From Cryptomeria japonica (lineage: Eukaryota; Streptophyta; Pinopsida; Cupressales; Cupressaceae): a stretch of 64,000 nt of DNA. This document shows, piece by piece, positions 20,130-31,415 of this stretch. Positions within the stretch are counted from its first letter, which is position 1. Every line of letters begins with the position of its first letter. Location of the stretch: the NCBI RefSeq assembly GCF_030272615.1, contig NC_081407.1:144342897-144406896 (forward strand), written 5' to 3'. The notes under the pieces are model-generated. The model worked only from the letters and a program-made list of their open reading frames with translations. It had not been told where the DNA came from and ran no database searches. The position numbers and the translations under genes are program-made.

Positions 20130-20960
20130 GCCCCAATCTTTGTGATGCCAAATTATGTAGGCTAAGTATTTGGATTCCCAGAATCCTGCTAGGATCTTCA
20201 CAATTTCTAATCCTCCACAGGGGTATGCTATTTGGAACTTTATGATCTCATGTAGGGAAGTGGTCTCTAATTTTCTCTCCTTGCAGGTCCATTTGGGGGA
20301 GGATATTCTTTTTTGGAAAACTCCTGGAATGGCTTTCCCCCTCTTTCGTAGCATGATTCTCTTTTTTCTGTTTCAGTTGTTCTTTCTCAATTATGGGGAG
20401 TTAGATTGGTTGATTATATAGATAGTGTTGATCTATTTTCTCACAAGGTCTCATGGAAGGATCCCTCTACTGTGCCATCGTCCTTGCAGGAAATTCAAAA
20501 TTTTAAATCTGTTTTGCAAGACCGAGTGGCTTTCCTTTCTAACATCAAAGATCAACTTTTTTGGTGCCCTTCTAAATCAGGAAACTACTCTGTTTAAGAA
20601 GGATATTTTGTTGTTCAACAAATGGCCAATCAAAATGCTCCTCATCGAGCCTTTTTGTTCTATTGGAATAATTCAGTATTACCTAAAGTTGGTGTTTTTT
20701 CCTGGCTCATGCTGCAAAATAGAATTTTGACTAGTGATCATTTAGTCAAATTTAATATTACAGCCTTCTTTTCTTGTGTCTTATGTGGTAAATCTCTTGA
20801 ATATGTCAATCATCTTTTTCTTCATTGTGAGTTTGCGAGTAGTTTTTGGCATTTTGTCCTCCAAAAGTTATCTCTTTCATTCCCTTTACCTTTATGTTTA
20901 TGGGACATGTTTCAGTCTTGGCCAGTTTTGTATTCATCTTCTCTATTTGCTTATTTGTGA
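20130..20960 (+). pseudogene. LINE-C ORF2 connection and zf-RVT segment
   Basis: After the G-run shift the translation continues with AKYLDSQNPARIF, SNPPQGYAIWNFMISCREVV and FLSLQVHLGEDILFWKTP. The zinc-binding segment in 20622-20960 reads VGVFSWLMLQNRILTSDHLV, then CVLCGKSLEYVNHLFLHCEF, with the Cys/His set complete. Several frame changes separate the pieces. Confidence 0.85.
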
Positions 20961-21239
20961 TTTATAATTCCCTCTTCAGTCATATGGGCCATTTGGTGGG
21001 AAAGAAACAAGCACATTTTTAGATGTGACTCATCGGATTTATCGGTTGTTCTTGGGATTTTGGAAAGAAGTATTATTGAGCAAGTTAATGCTCATGTCCA
21101 GAAATATTTTAATATGAATTCAGAGTTCTCTTCTTGGGATAATTTTATGATCTCTTCTTGGAAAAGTATCATTATTCCTGTATCACCTGCCTTTCCAAGG
21201 ATTTAGAAAACACATGTAGACAAAAATTCCATAAAATGG

Positions 21240-21682
21240 CATCCTCCTAATGCCCCTTTTTGTAAATTGAATTTTGATGGATCCTCCCATGGAATCCTGG
21301 TGATTCAAGAATAGGGATAGTTTTTCGTGGTCATTTGGGTTCTTTATTAGCATTAAAAGTTATGCCAATTTCTCCTGGCACAAATAATATGACCGAGGCT
21401 TGTGCTCTTTTAGAAGGTCTTGTTATGGCTAGGGATTTGAACTTCAAATACCTTCATATTGAAGGTGATTCAGCTATTGTCATTAATGCTTGCAAGGCAA
21501 GAAAAGCTGATAATTGGTATTTCCGGTATATTCTTGAACAAATATGGGCTCTTCTTGATACGTTTGAGCACCTCATCACCTCACATGTTTATCATGAAGG
21601 TAATGCATTGGCCGATTGCCTCGCTAATATGGGTTGTGACAAAATTGTTATTGATTCCTCTCAATTGGGGGTGATTTGTTGA
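21240..21682 (+). pseudogene. LINE-C ORF2 RNase H domain
   Basis: LNFDGSSHG opens the domain. A one-base loss near 21291 shifts the frame before NPGDSRIGIVFRGHLGSLLA. The rest is open (21335-21682) with MTEACALLEGL, IEGDSAIVINAC, and ALADCLANMG, so the D-E-D-D set can be found across the two frames. It ends ORF2. Same fold and order as LINE-A. Confidence 0.87.
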
Positions 21683-22610
21683 GCTTCCCAAACCTATTAA
21701 GTATAGCCTATAGAGAGTTGAGGATTTAATCTTTCTTATTATATGATTTCTCGTTTATACGAGTTGATATTCTCTTCTCTTGGTGAGGTATTTCTTTTCA
21801 TAATTCCATTTGGTTTTGATTTGAGGTACTTTGCTTTACTTGATCATCACTTGGCATTCATTAATGATGAGTTGGTTGTTATTGATGTTGTTCGTGTGTT
21901 TGGTACTCTCTTCTGGTGTGAAATCTAGAGATAATTATTTTCACATTGGGAATTCGTCCTTCATATGTCATTTAAAGTTTGGCGTAGCGTTGTTTTCATG
22001 ATTATCTCTGTACGCCACTTCTTTTGGTTTGTCAGATTTTTTATGATATATCTCCTCTTTCTTTTCATTTACGACATAAAAATTTTGGGCTTCATTTCTC
22101 TCTAGCATTTCCGCATTCACCTCTTCTCCTTTGGCATTTGTCTATAATGGTGAACCGCAGATCTCATGTTGTTGGTGTCAGTCATGTTTTGAAACCTTGC
22201 GTTTCTTGTAAATTCTTTGCGTTCTATAGTATATATATATTTTGGTTGCATTTTTTTTTGGTGCAGGGGCATGTCAATTTTGGTTGCAGGAGTTCTTTGT
22301 TGCAGGGCCTTCAAGATATCCCATGAACGTATTTTGTAAATAAGCTTGCATGCTCCTATTCTATAAAATGAGCTTGCATGCTCCTATTTGTAAATGAGCC
22401 TGCATGCTCCTTTGCTGATCTCTATTTTGTAACTAGCTCCAGCTAGAGGATTGTTCACTACTTCTCTTCTATAGTCATGTTGGTGAGAAATGACTAGAGT
22501 TTTTCTTGCTGGTTCTTTTCTCTGGGAGCTCAGTTTGAACCAGTTTTTCAATATATTGTAAAAATTATATATTATTAATAAAATATATCAAGTGGTATTG
22601 CCATCTTGCC
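21683..22610 (+). other. LINE-C 3' untranslated region
   Basis: Non-coding sequence from the RNase H stop to the poly(A). It is T-rich and ends AGTGGTATTGCCATC, TTGCC, then A11. It contains a short tandem repeat (22336-22412). A 100-codon open frame inside (22024-22326) is not supported as a gene. Confidence 0.7.
22336..22412 (+). repeat. Three-copy minisatellite in LINE-C 3' UTR
   Basis: Three copies of a unit of about 25-28 bp sharing AGCTTGCATGCTCCTATT (third copy AGCCTGCATGCTCC), each preceded by TRTAAAWRAG-like sequence. Confidence 0.85.
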
Positions 22611-22619
22611 AAAAAAAAA

Positions 22620-22639
22620 AACATATAAATAAATTAAAT
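22620..22639. repeat. Right fragment of the left LINE-E target duplication
   Basis: AACATATAAATAAATTAAAT, identical to 26472-26491 on the other side of LINE-E. Its first ten bases also match 14109-14118. Confidence 0.65.
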
Positions 22640-22827
22640 ATTTTTTTTATATTAGAAATCAAGAGACTGATAAAAGAGTTTATACAAAAGAGTTCAGGGG
22701 AGGTAGGGCCTCAACCATCAAACAGTGAAACCAAAAAGACTAACCGAGTAGCATATACAATGACCTACAAAACTCATAAAAAAGAGAGACTGAGGAGTAA
22801 ATATAGTTATGTTACTGTCATAAGGCA

Positions 22828-23439
22828 CTAATGCAGGATTTCATCCTGATCCTCCAGCCATGTGGTCCAGCCTTGTGGTCCTTCCATCCAGACCACCTTC
22901 TGCCACTCCATGATCTGGGTGCACATCTCTATCTTATTGAAGGGGGGAACTCTGGTATCTTGAAGTTTCCTGATCAGTTTCTTCACTACATCCTCAAAGG
23001 CGGTTTGGTTCTCTGCAATCCTGGCCCATTCATACCCATCTTGCATTTCATAGATAAACATGGTAGCTCGCCCGTCTTTGAGGAACCGCAGTAGTTTGTT
23101 CCTCTCAGCATTCATCAGAAAGCATACATGCACAACAATTTTATAATGTGTGAGTTTTTTTAAAAAACCAGTAAGCTCCCTATCATTACTTTGAAACTTC
23201 TCCTCATTTCTGAGTTTCCAAATAGACCAAAGTATGAAAGAAGATAGAATTTTCCAGACTAAGTTAGCATCCTTCTTAAGCCCATGGACGAAACCAGTAA
23301 CTATATCAAAAGTAAACACATGTTCAGTGATAGAGATTCCAAACATTAACCAAATATCTCTAGCAAAGGGGCAGTCAAGGAAAATGTGTCGAGCAGTCTC
23401 AGGCTTTTTGCAAATAGAGCAAAGGTTGTATGCAACCAA
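22828..23439 (-). pseudogene. LINE-E ORF2 C-terminus with zf-RVT
   Basis: 203 open codons. The first part holds the zinc-binding pattern CSICKKPETARHIFLDCPFA, with the set complete, followed by IWLMFGIS and later LWKILSSFILWSIWKLRNEE, typical of plant LINE ORF2 ends. The protein ends at 22828 without an RNase H. The upstream sequence continues in a shifted frame (WQLLLGRLPIRNNLVAYNLC). Confidence 0.87.
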
Positions 23440-23588
23440 ATTATTCCTAATAGGTAGTCTACCCAGTAAGAGTTGCCACCTGAAGCATTTAATCTTAGGA
23501 GGGATGGGATATTTCCAAAGCTTCTCAAAGGTTATCTACCATGCGATGGGGTTATGGTCAACATACCACAAGGTATTAACATGATCGA

Positions 23589-25548
23589 TCACCGAGGTGT
23601 CTTGGTGAAGCAAGTTATAAATAGCCTTGGCTTTAATTTTGGGGAGGGGGAACCATCCTTCCATAGGAATGAGAGGTATATGTGAGCGTCTACGTGAATG
23701 TTTCTAGGAAGGTTGACGGTATCACATGCATTTCTAATCATATTGTAGGTCCTCTTATGTGAAGTGGGGAGATCATACTTCCTACTAAGATTCTCCCAGT
23801 TGATGAGGTTATCATTCTCCAGAATATCCATAAGATAATTGACTCCCTTATTATGCCAGTACCTAGTAGAGCATCCTTGGGTTAAGGCTAGAGGTTTAGA
23901 GTTATGGTATAGATTCTACCATATCGATCTTTCACCATGGAGAGTGTTATCACAATCAATGCTAGAGTTGTCAATAAGTCTACGCACATGCTCCCAGGCT
24001 TTCCAGATGGACTTAAATACCAAAGTGCCTTGGAAAAACACAGAGAAACTACCAGCAACCAAATCACTAAACGGGAGGGCTTTCCAAGATTTGGCAGCCT
24101 TGGGGACACCATTTTGTATGTTGTTTCTGACAAGAATCTTCCAAGGTTCTTGCCCTTCCAGCGCATGGAATATCCACTTGGTAGTGAGGGAGATTCCTTG
24201 CATTTTGAGATCCTTAAGGCCCAACCCACCAAGTTTTTTTGTCTAAGTGGCACCAAGCCCATTTTACCGCATGAGCCTTTCTTTTGCCCTTGCCATCAGA
24301 CCATAGGAAGCATCTGATAGCCTTTTGGATTTCAAAAACTTGGTAGTTATTGAACATCTAAATCAAGAAGTAGTAAATACTGTACAAGGAGAGGATTTTC
24401 TGGCAGACTTGAATCTTACTGGCTAGGGAGAGGATCCTATTGTTCCACTTGTTAAGCTTTCTATCTATTTTTTCTTTGACCCAAATCCACATGTCTCCAA
24501 GAGAGGGAGATACAGAGAAGGGGATACCGAGGTACCTGACTATCGTATTAGGTCCTCCCCATGAATATCCGAACTGCTAAAGCCAGTCCGGTGGTTTATC
24601 TTTCCACCCAAGTAAGATAGATATGGAGCTGGAGATCTGGGCTCCAGAGGCTTTACCAAAGGTGTCAAGTTTTTGATTGAGGGAGTCAATATTATGCCTA
24701 GAGAGCTCTAGGAAGAGCAAGGTATCATCGACAAACTAGATATTGAGCAATTCAGAGTCATCCGACATCTTAATTCCATGATCTCTAGGAGATAGGGTGT
24801 CATCTCTAAGGAGACAAAATAGGGCATCTAAAGCAATAACAAATAGAGCAGAGGCAAGAGGGCAGCCCTGCCTAATAGATCTAGAGAGAGGAATAGGTTG
24901 GGACAAAGTTCCATTGACTTCAATCAGGGTGGAAGCATCTTTGAGGAGGATTCAGACATACTCACAGAATTCAGCAGGGAAGCCAAAAGATTTGAGCATC
25001 TTAAGGATGAAGTCCCATTCCACCCCATCATAGGCTTTTTCAAAGTCAACAAGGAACATGGCTGAGTCTTGGTTAGAGGTTTTGGCCCATTCCATAGATT
25101 CCCAGCTAGTGACAAGGTTTTCCAAGATATACCTGCCTTTAATGAATCCAGTTTGGGTAGAGAAGATGAACTTGGGAAGAATCTTTTCAAGTCAGGAAGC
25201 TAAGGCTTTGGCTAGAACTTTATATGAAACGTTAAGGAGGGTGATTGGTCTCCAATTTTTTATGAGTGCTTTGTCCCCTTCTTTTGGGATGAGTTTAACA
25301 ATACCCTTATTTATGAATTTCCCCAGGGTGCCAGTGTCAAGAGCTTCATTATATATGTCATAGAGGTCATTAGTGACCCATTCAATATTGGCTTTGTAGA
25401 ATTCAACAGGAAGTCCATTGGGGCATGTGGCCTTATTATCCTTGAGAGCCATAATGGCATGAGCAATTTCTTGTATAGAGATCCTGGCTTTGATGAGGAG
25501 AGCTTCATCCTCAGAGATTATTTTATGGATAATGGTACTACATTTATG
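23589..25548 (-). pseudogene. LINE-E ORF2 reverse transcriptase
   Basis: The RT palm is read from 25548 downward: MALKDNKATCPNGLPVEFYK, NWRPITLLNVSYKVLAKALA, STQTGFIKGRYILEN, FLVDFEKAYDGVEWDFI, SIRQGCPLASALFVIALDAL and FVDDTLLF (24724-24735, intact catalytic box). The C-terminal part reads VRYLGIPFSVSPSLGDMWIW and FNNYQVFEIQKAIRCFLWSD. Stops and frame changes split it. The region 24240-24790 has no long open frame but still carries recognisable RT sequence, so it is decayed coding DNA, not spacer. Confidence 0.9.
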
Positions 25549-26441
25549 TCAAGCATCTTTCAAGGCTTCATTATCCTCCGAGGTAAAAAGAGTCCTATAA
25601 AACATTTCGAAGGCCTCTTTGATATCATTGAAATTCAGGAGCTCCTTGTTTTCTACCATTATTCTATTGGTTTTTTCTTTGTTTTGCTTCTGTTTAAGAA
25701 GATTAAAGAAAATTTTGGAGCCTTTATCTCCAAATTGGAGCCAATGGTTACGGGTTCTAATGAAGGTGCCCCTGATTTTGACCTGCTGATGTTTTCTGAG
25801 GATTTCTCTGGGCTGTGAGACTTGTTTAGCCAAGGTAGGGGATGAGGGTTGAGTTTGGATTTCTTGTTCTAAGGAATGGAGGCGATGGGTGAGAGTTTTT
25901 TCTAGGGCTCTAAAATCCTTGGCTTTCTTCTGGCCAATAGTTTGGAAAACTTTCTGCCAGGAGGAGACGTTCCTTTTCCACCTGAGAGTGTGGGATTGGT
26001 GATGTTGAGGCTGCATGTTGAAGAGCCTAACCATCTTAATGGCACCTAGGATATCCCTATCTTTCAGCAGGGAGGTGTTGAGTATAAACTTCTTATTACA
26101 GGAGTCACTATTAGGGATGGAGTTTCTAGTGTTAATGATAGCTAGAATAGGAAAATGGTCAGATAGAGTTACAGGTAGGACAGCCACCACATTCCCCAAG
26201 TGGTTAGGGGAGAAGGAGAAGAAGTCATTATTAACATAGAACCTGTCTAGTCTGGAGTAGGTTCGATTGGGGCCTTGCTGAAAGTTGCACCAAGTGTACC
26301 ACAGGTTAGAGGCAACAACTTTGGTGCCCTCAAGGGGGTCAAACAACTGTAGTTTTTGTTTAAACTTGTCCTAGTGAGGTTTTTCTAGATTCTTCTATTC
26401 AAAAGGAAGTCCCCCAGCCTTGTCATCTTGATGTTCAGTAA
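25549..26441 (-). pseudogene. LINE-E ORF2 partial endonuclease and pre-RT region
   Basis: The 265-codon open stretch from 26346 holds the C-terminal half of the endonuclease: YTWCNFQQGPNRTYSRLDRF and LSDHFPILAIINT (catalytic D and H kept). The pre-RT segment follows: GTFIRTRNHWLQFGDKGSKI, then FNLLKQKQNKEKTN. The N-terminal motifs (WNVRG, QETK) are absent because the copy starts here. The same frame continues past a stop at 25549 into the RT. Confidence 0.88.
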
Positions 26442-26491
26442 TATTTTAATATCTATTATATTATTATATATAACATATAAATAAATTAAAT
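26442..26491. repeat. Right copy of the LINE-E target duplication
   Basis: Holds both 20-mers, AATATCTATTATATTATTAT (26448-26467) and AACATATAAATAAATTAAAT (26472-26491), side by side. The left side of LINE-E carries them as separate pieces (3347-3372, 14078-14118, 22620-22639). Confidence 0.6.
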
Positions 26492-27031
26492 TAAAAAAAA
26501 TTAAAACTTAAATATTTTAAAAAATATATTAAAATTAATAAAATTAAAATTTTAACTTTAATATTTAAAATTATAAATAAAATCAAACTTAAAAAACTAA
26601 AATTAAAATAAAATTTATTTAAAAATAAAAAATAAATTCAAAATGAAAACTGTGGTTTCTTGGCACGTGCTAGGGGAAACCCTAGCCATGATCCTCCCTG
26701 TTCTATGATTCATGTTGGTGAGTGTGTGGTTTACAACTGGTTGGGGGTGTTTTTTGGGGTTGGTGCCTACGTTTGTGGGGTGGTGAAAAGGGTGTGGGGA
26801 CGGTGGGGGTCCAATGTTTGTCACTGCCCTTCCCCCTCTTTATTTTCTTTGTTTGTGGCGACATCCAGTGCTTTAAGCTAACTCTTTCACTTTTTCTAGA
26901 TCTAGTTGTTGCGAGCTGTGATTTGGAGCTTAGGTGGGTTAGAGTTTGAAGACCCCAGGTTTTTAGTTTTATCTCTCATTCGGGATTTTTTTTGTTTGGG
27001 GAATTATTTTTGTTCCAGATCTCTGAACTAG

Positions 27032-28438
27032 ATGACGACAGACACCATGGGTGTTTGGAATCCTTCTTCAATGATGCATGCAAGGGTTGTGGAGTTAGGG
27101 GAAAATAACCTATTAGGTGATTGAGTTGAACCCTCACGAGGTCTATTTGGTTTAAATAAAGTTAATGCTTGTTTATAGAGGAGCCAAGATCATTTGATTC
27201 TGATTATCTAGCCTAATTCAATATTACAAGATGTAGAATATTGGAGAAATCATGCCCTCATTTGTAAGTTTATGGGGTTGATACTTTCTCTGCCAGTTCT
27301 GGAATCTTGGGCCCAACAAACTTGGAATCTCGAGGGAGAAATGGAGATTTTATGTGTTGCAAATAATTATTTTGTCGTGGTTTTATCTTGCATGACACAT
27401 AGAAATAGGGCCTTTGAAGGAGGCCCTTACTTCTTTAATCAAGTTGGTCTTTTCATTAAGCCTTGACATGTGGGATTCAATTATGTGGAGGAGCTTCCAT
27501 CTAGGGTACTTGTTTGGGTTCACCTTCCAAGGCATCCGTTGGAGTTCTAGAAGCATGATATTCTTCAGTCAATTGGGCTCTTGCCTAGCAAGCTAGTCAG
27601 ATCTTCTTCTCAAACTCAAGAAAGAAAGGTAATCTCTTTTTCTCGTATTTGTGTAGAAATTGATTTGAGCAAACCTCCGCCAGATTCTATTGAGTTGTGC
27701 TTAGATTCCTCTTCATAGATTCAACAAGTGGACTATGAAACCATCCCGTTCAGATGTAGAATCTGTCATGAGTATGGGCATTTGTAGAGGGAATGGCCAT
27801 GTTCTAATTAGTCCTCAACAACATCTAATGCTCCTTCTAGACCTGATGCTAGGGTTGATAAGGGCAAAACCTGGATGATTGATAATATAGATAAGGAGGG
27901 CTTCATCCCGGTTAAGCCTCGAAATAAGGGAAGAGGGCAAAAGATAACTTGGATAGATAAAGTGACTTGAGCTTTAATAGGTTTGAGATCCTGGATGATA
28001 TCAATCAAGAAGAGTGAATCCCTATGGAGCTATCCTCGGGGGTGATGGTTTTAGGTGGGGTTGTCCCAAAGGTTGAGGGGAATAATAATCAAAATTTGGT
28101 ACTATAGGATCAACAAGAGAGATTAATGGATATAGACTTGAACCCTCAGATTCCTGAAGTGCCTTCATACAGATGGGTGGATGGTATTTGTTGTTGGGGC
28201 TGATTTATATTCCTAGGTGGCTTCTTTGGAAAAAGGGGCTATGGACTTTGGGAAAAGTAGTAAGGATTCTCAGGCCTTGGGGTTGCAATAGAAAGTTCTA
28301 AAAAAAGGGTCTCAGGAGAAACCCATGAGGATTGGTCGTAAGACAGATCAAGAGAAGGTAAATTTAATTGGGGATACTTTGGTGGAATATGGGTTAGTGA
28401 AAATCATTGACTCTCATTTTTCCTAGTCACAGAAATGA
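27032..28438 (+). pseudogene. LINE-B ORF1 (DUF4283 and zinc knuckle), broken
   Basis: ATG at 27032 (MTTDTMGVWNPSSMMHARVV) and the stop at 28436-28438 are in the same frame over 469 codons, with several internal stops. The DUF4283 domain is clear: HALICKFMGLILSL, MTHRNRAFEGGPYFFNQVGL, VLVWVHLPRHPLEF. A knuckle follows near 27750-27796, CRICHEYGHL then REWPC, with Trp in the place of one Cys. A short basic stretch (KPRNKGRGQK) comes next. ORF1 proteins of this type bind LINE RNA. The start is chosen because the frame reaches the ATGA junction. Confidence 0.8.
28435..28438 (+). promoter_or_regulatory. ATGA overlap of LINE-B ORF1 stop and ORF2 start
   Basis: ORF1 ends SQK then TGA (28436-28438); ORF2 ATG is 28435-28437 (MIVLS, stop, NVRGMNNIPRQK). 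The local word AAATGA is the same as in LINE-C. Confidence 0.75.
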
Positions 28439-29778
28439 TAGTTCTCTCCTAAAATGTGAGGGGTATGAACAACATCCCTAGACAAAAGGTTGTTTGAGCT
28501 TTAATTGATTCTCATTGTTTGGATGTGGTTTTTATTCAAGAAACAAAGTTGTTTGTAGATGGCATGTTGGAGAGAGCTCCTCACATTTGGTCTCGTGGAC
28601 TCTATTAGTGCGTTGGAGCATTTGGTAATTCAGGTGGCTTAGCCTATTTCTGGTATTCATAGAAGATTACTCCCTTAGGCTCAATGTATTGTCATTCTTG
28701 TATTTCATTCACAACTTCCAGTTTGGTCTTTAGTGAAGTTTTCCCTCTAACTAGTGTTTATGCTCCTACATACTTATGGGTAAATATCGTATTTGGGAAC
28801 ATGTCAGATATGTTCGCTCCTTATTGCGCTGTTTGTCATGGATTATGACTGGTGATTTTAATGTTGTTTGTAACCTAGAGGAAAAAAGAGGAGGTGTTGC
28901 TAGGCTTGACCCCTCTACCCACTTCCTCAATTCAAATATTGAACTCTTTAACCTTATTGATGTGAAGCCAAATAATGGTACTTTAACCTAGAATAATAGA
29001 AGATATGGGGAGGATGTGATCTTAGAGAGACTTGACAGATTTCTTGTATCGTGTTTCTAGATTAGCAACAAATGGACTACTAGCTCAAAAATCCTAGATT
29101 GGAGAGGTTTAGATCACTGACCAATTAAGCTCTCAATGGAGGATTTTGTGGCCCCAAGGAGTCCTTCCTTTAAGTTTCAACTAATGTGGTTGAGGGACTT
29201 GTCTCTCCATGACCTTATATCAGTTTGTTTATATCAAAGAAAACTAGTTCATGGCTCCTTTTTCAAAAGACTTCAATTTGTGAAATATAAACTTAAGAGT
29301 TGGAATAAGTAGAAATTTGGCAACCTTCACTTGAGGGAAATGACAGCTCAAGCTTAGCTCGATAGTATTACTCACTTGATTTGAGACCATAGCTTGACTG
29401 AGGAGCTGAGAAGGGAGGAATCATTAGTTGTTAAGGATTTAGAGGAATGGGGGATGTGGGAAGAGATTTTCTGGAAGTAAAAATCCTATATTGATTGGCT
29501 TTAGGAAGGGGATAGGAATACTGCCTTCTTCCATAACTATGTGAAGGATTGAAGAAATGACAATGTTATTACATCTTTAGTGTCTTCTGTGAGCACTCTC
29601 CTTACCTCAAAAGTTGACATATCTCAGGAGGCTTCTCGACATTTTTCTACTTTGTTTACGAAGGATTCTCCCCTAGCATGTGAGGAGGAAGCTACAATTT
29701 TAGATTGTATTCCACTATTAGTTTCTCAAGAGATGAATTAAACTCTTCTTTGACCTATTACTATCCAAGAGTTGGAAG
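28435..29778 (+). pseudogene. LINE-B ORF2 endonuclease and pre-RT region
   Basis: Translation with many stops: NVRGMNNIPRQKVV, VVFIQETKLF, MTGDFNVVCNLEEKRGGVAR, LERLDRFLVSC, then GDRNTAFFHNYVKD. Several conserved tryptophan or glutamine codons are stops (TGG to TAG/TAA, CAA or CAG to TAA/TAG). Endonuclease blocks are recognisable but nothing is translatable. The segment ends where Copia-1 is inserted. Confidence 0.85.
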
Positions 29779-31028
29779 TGTTAGGATAACCGGTTAACAA
29801 TTGAGAGGGGTGGGTTAATCAGTTCTTAACATATTATAACATTTAATCCACTTAATAACCTTTAACTAGATTAAGTACCGGTAAAGCAGAAATAGATACT
29901 GGTAAACAATACAACTTAACAATTAAACAGATAATCAATGCAAAGCAACCATACCACATAACACCATGATTTGTACATGCAAAACCCGGAAAGGAAAAAA
30001 CCACAGTGGGAAGCCTACCCACAGTCAAATGACACTTCTACAGAAAGTATGTGTTATAATGAGGGGCCTGCACATGCAGGAAGGCGCACTACCTAGAGCG
30101 TACTACTCATTACAAAAGAGTCTCACTGACTACAGAGAGGCTACAACCATCTCAAGATAAATGGACAGTAATCTAGAATAATGAAATGCTAAAGATAACA
30201 TCTACCATGCCTGATTATAGTCTTGGTTAAGCTCAATACCGAAGGCCTTTGACCTCTTCCTTAATCCCAATTTGATCCTCAATGATCGACCCAATCCTCT
30301 ATTTGAATGATATTACAATATTCACACATTACATTCCATTCCCATTATCTACAATGAGATCTTACATCATTTTATATCAACCCTAAGGCCTAAACCAATT
30401 AGGTTGGCCACTTAAAAGATATTACAATAAGATCATTACATAAATCCATATTATAATGATATGCCATGTCGGCTTAAGACCAAAACAACAATAACCAATC
30501 CATAAAACATCCCAAAACATCTCGGTAACGTGTAGAGTACACGCTAGCATGATACTGGTCCATAACCTAGATACGTACCAGACCTATTCTAGATCCACCA
30601 CACAAAAGCAATGTCTTCAAGTAGTTGAAGCATGATCAAAGAACATCTTCAGCATCCTGAAAGCTATGTAGAAGCTGCACCAACACCAATTATGCATCTT
30701 GTCAAGATTCCTCAGTGAGAGCTCTGTCGGTAAAACCTTAAACCAGTGTCGGTAAGGGTTTACAAGAGTGTATGATAGCATTCAATTACCAAGTCAATAC
30801 CATCTAACCAAGACATGCTCCATAATCACGTACAACATGTAATCAATCACATTCCATAGATCCAAACATGCTAGAAGTGTCCAACAAATAGTCTCTTCTG
30901 TCAGTAACACTAGATCTTCTACCGGTAACCAAAACTTGTCTACCGGTAACCAATCATAATAGCTAGTGTTGAAATCAATGACAAAACATCAATGCAACAC
31001 ATAATCAATTCATCCAATAATGCCAATA
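29779..31028 (-). repeat. Copia-1 LTR (left; 3' LTR of the element)
   Basis: Plus-strand start TGTTAGGATAACCGG, end TAATGCCAATA (CA end mutated to TA). Carries several TACCGGTAA words and a candidate TATA box, TTTTATA at 30370-30376 (TATAAAA on the element strand). Confidence 0.92.
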
Positions 31029-31043
31029 ATCTCCCCCTTTGGC
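31029..31043 (-). promoter_or_regulatory. Copia-1 polypurine tract
   Basis: ATCTCCCCCTTTGGC on the plus strand, i.e. GCCAAAGGGGGAGAT on the element strand, directly beside the LTR. It primes plus-strand DNA. Further tracts of the same kind lie at about 31101, 31143 and 31276. Confidence 0.85.
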
Positions 31044-31415
31044 ATTGATGGCAACACTAGATGTGAAAAACATCTAAGTACCAAGAAATGCCAAACAAGT
31101 CTCCCCCTATGGAAGACAACCAACAATCTCCTGAATATAAATAACTCTCCCCCTAATCTATACAACTCCTTTTCTTATTTTTCACATCAATATTTCTCCT
31201 GCTTTGACATCAATGCCAAAAATCTGACAAAAATATCAAAGCAATAATGTAAACCTCTGAATCTCAAAGCTGACTACTCCCCCTGAGTAGTAGCACCACT
31301 CATTAGTGCTGGAATGAATAATGTCTCTAATAATGCATGTCGGACTGATGAGAAACTACATCAATCAAGTCTTTGTCAGAGGGGTAGACCCTAACCTATC
31401 TCTCAAATACTCAAA

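Larger units (their letters stand above)
15136..22621 (+). mobile_element. LINE-C, near full-length L1-type LINE
   Basis: Order: ORF1 (15202-17456), ORF2 with endonuclease, RT, zf-RVT and RNase H (17453-21682), a 3' UTR of about 0.9 kb and an 11-base poly(A) ending at 22621. AACATATAAA directly after the tail (22620-22629) recurs at 14109-14118, a possible target duplication; if so, the inserted segment includes the PPR fragments. Several breaks sit in homopolymer runs. The exact 5' end is uncertain. Confidence 0.85.
22640..26441 (-). mobile_element. LINE-E, 5'-truncated L1-type LINE without RNase H
   Basis: Minus-strand element with its poly(A) as a T run at 22641-22648, zf-RVT at 22828-23439, RT to about 25500 and a partial endonuclease to about 26400. 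The N-terminal endonuclease motifs and ORF1 are missing, the usual mark of incomplete target-primed reverse transcription. No RNase H follows the zinc segment: only about 190 bp separate its stop from the tail. It is therefore a different lineage from LINE-A to -D. Flanking repeats suggest an unusually long target duplication of about 50 bp. Confidence 0.85.
26641..29778 (+). mobile_element. LINE-B, 5' segment
   Basis: First of three pieces of one plus-strand L1-type LINE (others 35153-35434 and 43777-46582). It holds a 5' UTR, ORF1 and the first half of ORF2. It breaks at 29778 in the codons QELE, and the reading resumes with DVVFHMKRGKASGPDGF at 35153. Copia-1 separates them and duplicated five bases (GGAAG, 29774-29778, versus TGAAG, 35153-35157, one difference). 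The 5' end near 26641 is placed where the AT-rich flank gives way to GC-richer sequence. Confidence 0.85.

Noticed and set aside
22831-25818. Plus-strand open frames of 87-135 codons
   Set aside because: They are antisense shadows of LINE-E, whose minus-strand RT and zinc motifs are unambiguous.
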